This document shows positions 56,970-64,000 of a DNA stretch of 64,000 nucleotides, one piece after another (the stretch's first letter is position 1; every line of letters begins with the position of its first letter). Both the position numbers and the translations under genes were made by a program. This stretch comes from Closterium sp. Naga37s-1 (lineage: Eukaryota; Streptophyta; Zygnematophyceae; Desmidiales; Closteriaceae), in the NCBI GenBank assembly GCA_947471745.1, contig CANJKZ010000063.1:785001-849000 (forward strand). Direction: 5' to 3'. Below the pieces are notes generated by a model. It was not told where the DNA came from and ran no database searches. It saw nothing but the letters and a program-made list of their open reading frames with translations.

Positions 56970-57067
56970 ACTTGTAAGGGTTGCGGTTGCGGTGTGTAAG
57001 GGCTTTTAAGAAATCGATTTTATCACATGTAAGGGTTTCGGTGTGTAAGGGCCGAAAACTGCTGAGA

Positions 57068-57155
57068 GCACAACAGGGCACAAAGTGGCGCGCCGCTACA
57101 TCCCGTCCCGCACCTGCTGGACTGATCTGCGCTACAGCCGTGAATCCCTCACTGC
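57068..57155 (+). repeat. Degenerate head copy of the Dus3 exon
   Basis: Reads GCACAAAGTGGCGCGCCGCTACATCCCG..., matching 57,240-57,310 of the intact exon with several indels. Just before it stands GAGAGCACAACAGGGCAC, a minisatellite-like unit, so this block links the minisatellite and the exon. Confidence 0.75.
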
Positions 57156-57805
57156 TGCGCTCATTTCTCGTTGCCACAAACCCTTCCCATGCCTTTCTGT
57201 CTCGCTCCCTCCCGCTACAGATGCGCACGGGGTACGCAGAGGGGCACAATGTGGCGCACCGCTACATCCCGCATCTGCTGGACTGGGGCGCTACAGCCGT
57301 GACCCTGCACGGGCGCACGCGCCAGCAGCGCTACAGCCGGCTGGCTGACTGGGAGTACATCGGGGAGTGTGCGTCAGTCAAGCCGGCAGGGCTACAGGTC
57401 GGTGACAGGCATGACGTTGCTCTGCATTCTTTCGTTACTTTTGTTAATTGTGTTACATTCGTGGTCGGTTACAGGTTCTTTTTACCTTTCTCACATGCAT
57501 GCCTTGTTCATTCCTAACAACGCTTGCTTGGCATTTTTTCTCCAGCCAGCTTGTCGCCGTCCCCCATCCTCCTACTTCTTCTCTCTCTCCCCCCTTTTTC
57601 CCTCCTCCTTTCTCTGCCATGCCTCCGTTTGCAAGTCAAAGGCAGTGGCAGAGCAGTTTTCGCTGCCCTCTCTCCACCCCCACCCCATGGCTCCGTCTGT
57701 CCTTTTCCCAACCCCCTCTTGCGCCCCTTCCCGCTCCTTCTCCCTCCTTCCTCCATTGCCACCCTCCTCCGCACCCCGTTGTCCCTCCCTCCTCCACCGC
57801 AGCAG

Positions 57806-57980
57806 TTGCTAGGCAACGGAGACGCGATGGCTACACGGACTTGAGAATCTTTCTACATTTCTTGCTGTCTTCTCTTCCTCCCTGTCCCAACCTGCCTCTC
57901 CTCTCTCCTCCCTCCTCCCCCACTGGCAGTTCATCTGCTACGGAGATGTGATGGCATACACGGACTGGAGAAGCCATAGC
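57806..57980 (+). repeat. Two damaged head copies of the GNGD exon of Dus3
   Basis: Copies 124 bp apart, each after an AG acceptor. The first keeps GNGD but loses bases and runs into TGA; the second has ICYGD for IGNGD and keeps AYTDW. Both pass into pyrimidine-rich sequence directly after GACT(T/G)GAGAA, and no full exon follows. Confidence 0.75.
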
Positions 57981-58035
57981 ATTTTTCACTGCCCTTTCCT
58001 CCATCGCCCCCTTTCTTTCCCCCTGCCCTCCCTCT

Positions 58036-58585
58036 TCTCCCTCCTCCCTCCTCCCTCCTCCCTCCTCCCTCCTCCCTCCTCCCTCCTCCCTCCTCCCTCC
58101 TCCCTCCTCCCTCCTCCCTCCTCCCTCCTCCCTCCTCCCTCCTCCCTCCTCCCTCCTCCCTCCTCCCTCCTCCCTCCTCCCTCCTCCCTCCTCCCTCCTC
58201 CCTCCTCCCTCCTCCCTCCTCCCTCCTCCCTCCTCCCTCCTCCCTCCTCCCTCCTCCCTCCTCCCTCCTCCCTCCTCCCTCCTCCCTCCTCCCTCCTCCC
58301 TCCTCCCTCCTCCCTCCTCCCTCCTCCCTCCTCCCTCCTCCCTCCTCCCTCCTCCCTCCTCCCTCCTCCCTCCTCCCTCCTCCCTCCTCCCTCCTCCCTC
58401 CTCCCTCCTCCCTCCTCCCTCCTCCCTCCTCCCTCCTCCCTCCTCCCTCCTCCCTCCTCCCTCCTCCCTCCTCCCTCCTCCCTCCTCCCTCCTCCCTCCT
58501 CCCTCCTCCCTCCTCCCCCCTCCCCCCTCCCTCCTCCCTCCTCCCTCCTCCCTCCTCCCTCCTCCCTCCTCCCTCCTCCCTCCTC
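58036..58585. repeat. 7-bp polypyrimidine array (CTCCTCC-type)
   Basis: About 78 tandem 7-bp units of C and T only, with one C-rich interruption at about 58,513-58,527. Mirror symmetry of a pure pyrimidine tract allows triplex DNA. It sits inside the Dus3 fragment where middle exons are missing. Confidence 0.95.
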
Positions 58586-58702
58586 CCCCCTCCCCCTCCC
58601 CCTCCCCCTCCCCCTCCCCCTCCCCCTCCCCCTCCCCCTCCCCCTCCCCCTCCCCCTCCCCCTCCCCCTCCCCCTCCCCCTCCCCCTCCCCCTCCCCCTC
58701 CC
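58586..58702. repeat. 6-bp CTCCCC array
   Basis: About 19 tandem units. The - strand reads GGGGAG repeatedly and is a strong candidate for G-quadruplex formation. Confidence 0.95.
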
Positions 58703-59365
58703 ATCCCCTTCTCCCTCCCCTCCCCCCCCCTCCCTCCCCTCCCTCCCGTCCCGTGTGACGTCCTTTTGGTCGTACAATCCTCACGTTTGGGTGGGTTGAG
58801 GGGTGTCACAACCGTGTGACGTTTGTTTCTGGCTTGCTTGGGTGCATCTTGAGTGTGTGTGGTTGACATGAGCATCTTGCTGCAAGCTTGGCCCCTTCAC
58901 TCTTGCAACTCCCTCCACTCAGCCTTGCCGATCTCCTTGCAACTTCACTCTTGACTCTGCATGCTCAGCGTTTCATGTCCTCTGTTTCCCGTTTCTTTTT
59001 TCGCATCTACTTCACTGATATTGTGCTCCGCGGATGTATCACCCATCTCCTTGCTCTTATCAGGTCAAGATTTCTGAAATGCTTTTGGGCCCTCCGCCAA
59101 ACTTCAGTTTTACTCCAAAGCACAAGTCCAACTCATATGATGCGGCCGAGAATGGTTGATGTTGAGGTTCTATTTGTCTTCGCCTACCAGATCATGTGCT
59201 AACGGTTGCTTGGATTTATTTTGTGCACGTCTATGCAGTGGTTTGTTTCTCATTAACACGCTATGTGAATCAGCGTTCGATCATTCCTGGTTCCGAATGG
59301 CTATATTGATTTGGTTGTAGGTATATCCAACATCAATGGGCAAATCAATCACTGTAGTCATCCTC

Positions 59366-59373
59366 ACCTTTCA
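59366..59373. repeat. Left target-site duplication ACCTTTCA
   Basis: Directly before the GGGG end of the element; identical to 59,914-59,921. Confidence 0.88.
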
Positions 59374-59913
59374 GGGGAAAATATGCCATACGTAACCAAC
59401 TTGGGACTCGATAACGTGAATGGTAACAAAAAAAAAAATGGTACGGTCACTGCAAGGGGTGTTTTCACGCAACTGATAAAACGTTTCACGTAATCAGAGT
59501 CACTATCAACTGGTAAAAAAAAACGCGAATGGTCATAGATGAAACTCCCGCCAAAACAGAATGAAACCCAAAAGGAACCTGGATGCATTTTCGTAATCAA
59601 CCCTAAACACGTAACTCGCCAGGTGTTTAGGGTTGATCCGTTCCCAAACCGCATCCGATTCCGATTGGGTTTTAGTTTTCTTAAAGTTAGCTGATTGGTT
59701 GGACGCGAGCGGGAATTTTGTTGAGTTTCAAGTTTTTTTGGCGGGAGTTACATGTGTGACCATTCGCGTGATTTTTTACCTGTTGTTAGTGACTGAATCC
59801 GTGACCCCATTTACCAAGCCCGTCACGAAACCCGATACAGTGACCGTACGCGTTTTTTTTTTACCACTTACGTTATCGAGTCCCATGTTGGTTACTTATG
59901 GCATATTTTCCCC
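59374..59913. mobile_element. 540-bp foldback/MITE element with 8-bp target duplication
   Basis: Begins GGGGAAAATATGCCATA and ends TATGGCATATTTTCCCC, a perfect 17-bp inverted pair. The inverted homology goes on through nearly the whole element (for example ACTCGATAACGT and CGCGAATGGTCA in both arms, and ATCAACCCTAAACAC around the centre near 59,610). It is flanked on both sides by ACCTTTCA (59,366-59,373 and 59,914-59,921). No transposase frame exists, so it is non-autonomous. An 8-bp duplication is typical of hAT-type or Foldback elements; the superfamily is an inference. Confidence 0.88.
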
Positions 59914-59921
59914 ACCTTTCA
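59914..59921. repeat. Right target-site duplication ACCTTTCA
   Basis: Directly after the CCCC end of the element; identical to 59,366-59,373. Confidence 0.88.
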
Positions 59922-60702
59922 GACAGTCGAGGGGTCCGCCTCATCTTCCCGGAACACTCGCTCGCGTCCGAATTATCGTTCTCACCTTCCACGCTAGTGA
60001 GACAAATAGAAGTGAGGATGCCCGTTGTTATCAGCCCCAGCGCCGCGAGACACGGTGCCACAGCAAATCCTGCTGCGCCCTTATCAGGGTTCCGCAAGTT
60101 TCGTTATCCACCTGAGTTCTGATATTTCCTGGTCCCCCTGTCATGTCGGTCTCAGGATTTCTACCGAATAGACGGAGAGTCTTTCCCGCATGAGTCAAGG
60201 TGTCGGTTTCCAGAGATGGCTGCCTCGCATCATCTGCGATTCGCGCGAACCCCCAACCGTGCTTGAAACGACAGTCGTTGAAGCATAACGGCTTCGCAAC
60301 AGGCTTCACGACAAGGTGCTGTTACGACGACGTGGTTACCGTTCGTCCCGTTTGTTTTCGTCATGGCATGTCTGGGCCGCACATTGCGGACCATGTCATG
60401 CATCCCATTCCATCCCAAGCATGCATCGTCGCATCGCATGTATCCCTAGCCATGAAATGAAACTCCCTACATTCCCTTTCCAGTACGTACGGAGAGAGCC
60501 AGCCTAGAGTACAAATTACAGGCAGCTGAAACAGAATCTCAAGCACTTTTTCCTTGGGCTTCTGTCAGCACAGAACCTTCCAGTCCCAGCCAAACTCAGA
60601 AACAATCGACGCCTCCCACAATTTCCAGTTGTCTTTGCGTCACTCAACAGCAGTTAGTAGTCTGCCTCTGGTCCCAGCGAACGGCCACTGCGGATTATCA
60701 GC
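59922..60702. promoter_or_regulatory. Upstream region of the CAP gene
   Basis: No gene seen. It should contain the promoter of the CAP gene. CATGCATC occurs near 60,398 and 60,419; the CATGCA core is the plant RY motif, but in a region rich in CATG words this is weak. No clear TATA box found. Confidence 0.35.
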
Positions 60703-63538
60703 ATGGCTCGGCTTCTGGTTCTCTCTCTCCTCGTATCTTTCGCGGCGTTCGTCGCAGAAGCGTCGCCAGGCAAGCCAGTGGATTTTGCATGCACCTTGTC
60801 GCCTTCGTCGTGACCCCCGGACTGCACGCGCAACCTAAACCCCTTTATTCGCTGGTTTTACACCTTTCAGTCGCCGCATACCATTCGTCGTTCTCACCTT
60901 CATCCATCACACCCGTTTCAATCAATATTTTTTCCCGCCGTGCACCTTGCCCTTCCACTCCAGCTGACGCCACCAATTTCGTGGCGCCTATTCTCCGCGC
61001 CGACGCGCAGGTGGACCACCCGCAAGGTACGGCTCTCGCTGTCTCTCTCTGCTCCCTTCATCGAACCTTTTCGAGATTTTCCATCGTCTTGCAATTCTGT
61101 GTTCATTGAGTTTCTATTCAATCACTAATCATGCCCGTTTGTTCATTTGCAGCTTCCAGAAACCGCCGGTCGCTCATGATCAATGGGATCCCGAATCGCG
61201 ACACGCCGTGCGCCACGAGAATGTCGTGGTGGAACCAGACGGGTTACACCGGGGCGAAATGGGTGACCTGGCTTCCTAGCCCCACAGACGGTTGCATCAA
61301 CTTTCCGCCGGAATACTACCCGTCGACGACGTATGGCTCGATCAAGATCGAGTGGTACGCGCCGACGCAGGCGATGAAGACCGACTGGTACTTCGTCACA
61401 TGCCAGCAGGTCCGTTGCAATTTCTGTGTCCATTCTTAAGACCGATATTTCAGTCGAATCCCTTGCCGAGAGTGGTATGCGCCGACGCAAGCGATTAAGA
61501 CCGACTGGTACTTCGTCACGTGCCAGCACGTCCGACCTTTTTGGCCCACATGGGTTTCGTTGCTGCGGGATTTGGCTAATCCTCGCTGAAGTGACGCCAT
61601 TACATGATGCGCGACGTGTCGCTATCTTCGAGTCGCGTCGCGTCGCTATCTTTGATTCGCGTCGCGTCGCTGACTGAACCCTTGCGTCGCTGTGGTGATG
61701 CAGATCCAGCTCTACTCGAGCCGCGACTGCAACGTCGGCGTACAGCAGCTGACGTGCCCCACGGACCGCAACCCGCCCTCGCCCAGCTCGCGATCGTACG
61801 TGCCTTCTTTCTCTACTGCGCGCCGATAGCACATGTCCCTTATCCCTGCTGCGCGCCGATTGCGCACGTGCCTCCTTCTCTACCGCGTGCTCTCCTGCTC
61901 TCTTCTCTCGCTGGCCCGCCCCTGCTTTCGCGTGTCCGTCTTTCATACGCTGCCATCGCGCCCTCCTCATCTCGTGCGTCTCTTCCTTTCTCGGCTCTAC
62001 TCTTCCTTTCCCATCCCCTGCAGCCCCTACCCCGGCATCCGCACGGCTCTCAAGTCCGCTAGTTGCCTATACTGTGAGTATCACCAACCGCTAGTGCATT
62101 AGTTGTTTTCAGTTCAAGCGACGATGGCTAAAGCCTCCGCTCTTCTCTTCCTCTTTCCGGATACTGTCCCAAGTCCCTTCGGTACCCTCAAAGAATAACC
62201 GTCACTCCTTCGTTTCGCTTCTGTGTTACTGTTACGTGGTAACCACCGAGCAGGGCAGGACCTGAGCAAATTGTACACGTGTCCGGCCAACAGCCACTTG
62301 GACACCAAGTGGGCGGGCGCCAAGTGCTATTGCAACAAGGGCTTCGCTGAGAAGAATGGCGTGTGCGTCGGTAAGTCGGCGTTGACACCCGCACTTACAC
62401 ATTTATATCTATAAACCCTTTATATCTAATATTATTTCATTCTACATTTCTACATTCTGGCGCCTTACGAACCAAGTGGTGGTACAGCCGGGCCTTCGCT
62501 GGGGAGACGGCATGTGCATTGGCGCATGGCATGACTCGTGCATAACATGTGTGTCACTTCGATCGGCAAAGTCACTTCTCACTCCTCCCTTTCTTTCCTC
62601 CCGTATTCCTTCAACTCCATCCCTTCCATCTCTTCCCCTCGCCTCTTATACCTCTTTCCTCCGCCTTCCCCCCGACTTTCCCCCACCTGTCCCCCCCCCC
62701 CCCCCTCCCCCTTTCCCACCGCCCTCTTTCCCCCGCTCTGCCCCCGTCTCTTTCCCACACCGCTTCCTCACTCATCTTCCCCCGTCTGCCCTCCATCTCC
62801 CCCTCTTCCCACCAGACGTGTGCACGCCGCTCAACTGCGGTCCCAACTCGGACTGCTACGTGGCGAATGGAGCAGGCGTGTGTAACTGCACGGAGGGTTA
62901 CCGCATGGTGAACAGCAAGTGCGAGGCTGTGGGCAACTCAGATTTCCTCGAGCCGCACAACGCCGCCCGTGCTGCCGTCGGTCTGCCGGCGCTGACGTGG
63001 AATGACTCTTGTGAGTGTGATTATAACGAGTAGTGTAGAGTTCCAATGACCTGTGGCCATGTTGCAATGTCCACTGCTGTTGCCACTTTTTGCTGCCCCT
63101 GTCCTACCATGTCCGATGCTACCGTACATCCTGAATTTCTCCCCGCGCTGCGTCCCTCTCTCCCATCTCTTCCCATCAGTGGCTGCTGAGGCTCTGACCT
63201 GGATCACCCAGCTTGGCACGACAGACAACACTTGCCACACAGCCACCCGCTCCAGCGCCCTGACATACGGCCAGAACCTGATGGTGACAATTGGCATCGG
63301 CCAATGGACCGGGAGGATGGTCGTCAACTCGTGGGTGGCAGAAAAGTCGAGCTACACCTACTCGCCTCTCAACGGCGGATGTGCTACGGGCGCGATTTGC
63401 TCGCATTACATCCAGATCGTCTCTCGGGCATCGACAGCCGTCGGATGCGCTTCGTACACCTGTGCCGGTGCGGGGACACAGCTCTGGGCCTGCTTCTACT
63501 CACCCAAGGGACTCGTCAAGGGCACTTATCCGTACTAA
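60703..63538 (+). CDS. Secreted EGF-EGF-CAP (PR-1 family) protein, 8 exons, 399 aa
   Basis: Exons: 60,703-60,769; 60,964-61,026; 61,153-61,409; 61,704-61,795; 62,024-62,073; 62,254-62,370; 62,816-63,010; 63,180-63,538 (TAA). They sum to exactly 400 codons and every junction keeps the frame. The signal peptide is residues 1 to about 20 (MARLLVLSLLVSFAAFV). Residues about 44-175 (WWNQTGYTGAKWVTWLP...) I do not recognise. Two EGF-like modules follow (about 185-215 and 216-254, CGPNSDCYV...GVCNCTEGY), then a CAP domain (259-399: EPHNAARAAVGLPALTW, YGQN, NSWVAEKSSY, CSHYIQIV, WACFYSPKG). CAP cavity residues H263, E335 and H356 are kept, but the Glu of the usual GEN motif is Gln (Q312). CAP proteins are extracellular, bind sterols or lipids and act in defence in plants. 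Intron 1 needs a GC donor (CCAG|GCAAGC). The exon after 62,253 starts with a W codon made across the junction. Confidence 0.86.
60770..60963 (+). other. GC-AG intron 1 of the CAP gene
   Basis: The signal-peptide frame reaches TGA at about 60,811 unless spliced. The only junction that joins it in frame to ADATNFVAP is CCAG|GCAAGC to CTCCAG|CTGACG. GCAAG after CAG is the known consensus of minor GC donors. Confidence 0.75.
61470..61534 (+). repeat. Exon tail copy in the CAP gene intron 3
   Basis: A 65-bp copy of the end of exon 3 (61,345-61,413) with about six substitutions, reading EWYAPTQAIKTDWYFVTCQH. It includes four bases past the exon end. The original CAG|GT donor is CAC|GT here. Same arrangement as the tails in the receptor gene. 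Confidence 0.9.
61605..61870. repeat. Short local repeats in introns 3 and 4 of the CAP gene
   Basis: GTCGCTATCTT/TTGATTCGCGTCGC words are repeated at 61,617-61,690, and GCGCGCCGAT-centred text is duplicated at about 61,818 and 61,851. Simple intronic tandem duplications. Confidence 0.6.
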
Positions 63539-64000
63539 CCGACTGTGTTAGCCGTCTCCTGTACTCTGTACGAGCCTCCTGTACGAGGGTATCTGTACGA
63601 GCCTCCTGTATCAGCTGTCTCCTGTACTTCTAAAGGGTATCCTTACTAGCCTCCAGGGACAGCATGCTGCTGGTGGAATGCCTAAGCGCCGGAAGAGACC
63701 GCGTGCTGCATGCATCTGAGCAGGAATTACATGTTATCCCAAATCTAGTTTGTACCGCACCTGTACATCTATTTCAAGTTTAAATAACTTGGATTTAGCA
63801 CTACGACCCTGTGGAGATATTGGCGTCACGGGTGGCTTGTCAGGCACCTAGACCAACTTAAGGGGAAATAATGATGCTTATAACAATGTCGTGACAAAGC
63901 AGCGAAGGAGCAGATTGTATCCGAAGTTGTTGTTGCTGGTTTCTAATATAATTTCACGTCAAACAGGAACCTGGCAAACAACGATGCTGCTTGTAACAAT
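63539..64000. other. 3' flank of the CAP gene
   Basis: Repeats of GTCTCCTGTACT/TACGAGCCTCCTGTA at 63,550-63,625 form a small imperfect array just after the stop, probably in the 3' UTR. GATGCT...ACAAT occurs near 63,870 and at the window end. No gene seen. Confidence 0.55.

Larger units (their letters stand above)
57221..59159 (+). pseudogene. tRNA-dihydrouridine synthase 3 (Dus3) fragment, 5' and middle parts missing
   Basis: Three pieces in gene order. Exon 57,221-57,397 (59 codons, acceptor CTACAG, donor GTCGGT) reads [15 protein letters not shown]...[26 protein letters not shown], the conserved FMN-binding barrel segment of Dus3. Two damaged copies of the next exon start follow: 57,806-57,842 (LLGNGDAMA, then stop) and 57,930-57,980 (FICYGDVMAYTDW). 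The final exon, 59,064-59,159 after CAG, reads VKISEMLLGPPPNFSFTPKHKSNSYDAAENG and stops, typical for the Dus3 C-terminus. The part between (including the ARGA segment expected for this family) and the whole N-terminal half with zinc finger and start of the barrel are absent; in their place are the C/T array and the 21-bp minisatellite. Dus3 reduces U47 in tRNA. This copy cannot encode it unless the missing exons were lost in assembly. Confidence 0.78.

Noticed and set aside
56969..57060. Telomere-like TGTAAGGG words
   Set aside because: Only four scattered copies with variable spacing; not the plant TTTAGGG repeat in tandem.
55617..57249. Open frames of 388-509 codons across the 21-bp minisatellite on both strands
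   Set aside because: Same reason: a stop-free 21-bp unit. No flanking coding exons or starts that make sense.
57831..58875. Gly/Arg/Glu-rich and Pro/Leu-rich frames in the C/T array
   Set aside because: Translation of 7-bp and 6-bp simple repeats; no gene signal.

Overview
The window is nuclear DNA of a green plant-lineage eukaryote. The genes carry spliceosomal introns with pyrimidine-rich 3' ends. They include an ethylene-receptor-type hybrid histidine kinase, a secreted protein with a Root cap-like domain, a tRNA-dihydrouridine synthase 3 (Dus3) fragment and a secreted EGF-EGF-CAP (PR-1 family) protein. This set points to a streptophyte, probably a streptophyte alga or an early-diverging land plant. 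The species cannot be named from the sequence.

Layout. Bases 1 to about 45,043 are one uninterrupted satellite built from codon-sized blocks (TTC, CTC, CTG), mostly an 18-bp unit TTCCTCCTGCTGCTGCTG; the window opens inside it. Only about 45 bp after its end, the 3' half of an ethylene receptor gene begins on the + strand (45,256-52,013: GAF end, dimerisation helix, ATPase domain, receiver). Its membrane ethylene-binding part is not in the window, so the satellite either lies in an intron of that gene or has cut it. Then come an AT-richer spacer (52,221-53,621), an intronless Root cap-like gene (53,622-55,085), a 21-bp minisatellite (55,903-56,969), a broken Dus3 gene (57,068-59,159) that contains a long C/T array (58,036-58,702), a 540-bp foldback element with an 8-bp target duplication (59,374-59,913), and an eight-exon CAP gene (60,703-63,538).

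The most unusual structure is the way exons are copied. Nearly every complete exon of the receptor gene is surrounded by partial copies of itself. Copies on the 5' side are exon heads (exon start, usually with a splice acceptor, cut off at the 3' side). Copies on the 3' side are exon tails (exon end, usually with a splice donor, cut off at the 5' side). The same pattern appears once in the CAP gene (a tail) and in the Dus3 fragment (heads). I infer that small tandem duplications are frequent in this genome and that those with only one splice site are tolerated because exon definition skips them. Minisatellites and the 45-kb satellite may be end products of the same process.

Limits: the satellite has clean stretches of kilobases alternating with stretches dense in one-base indels, which looks like uncorrected long-read consensus. 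Its length and internal order should be trusted little. The very long open frames inside it are a property of the repeat unit and are not proteins.
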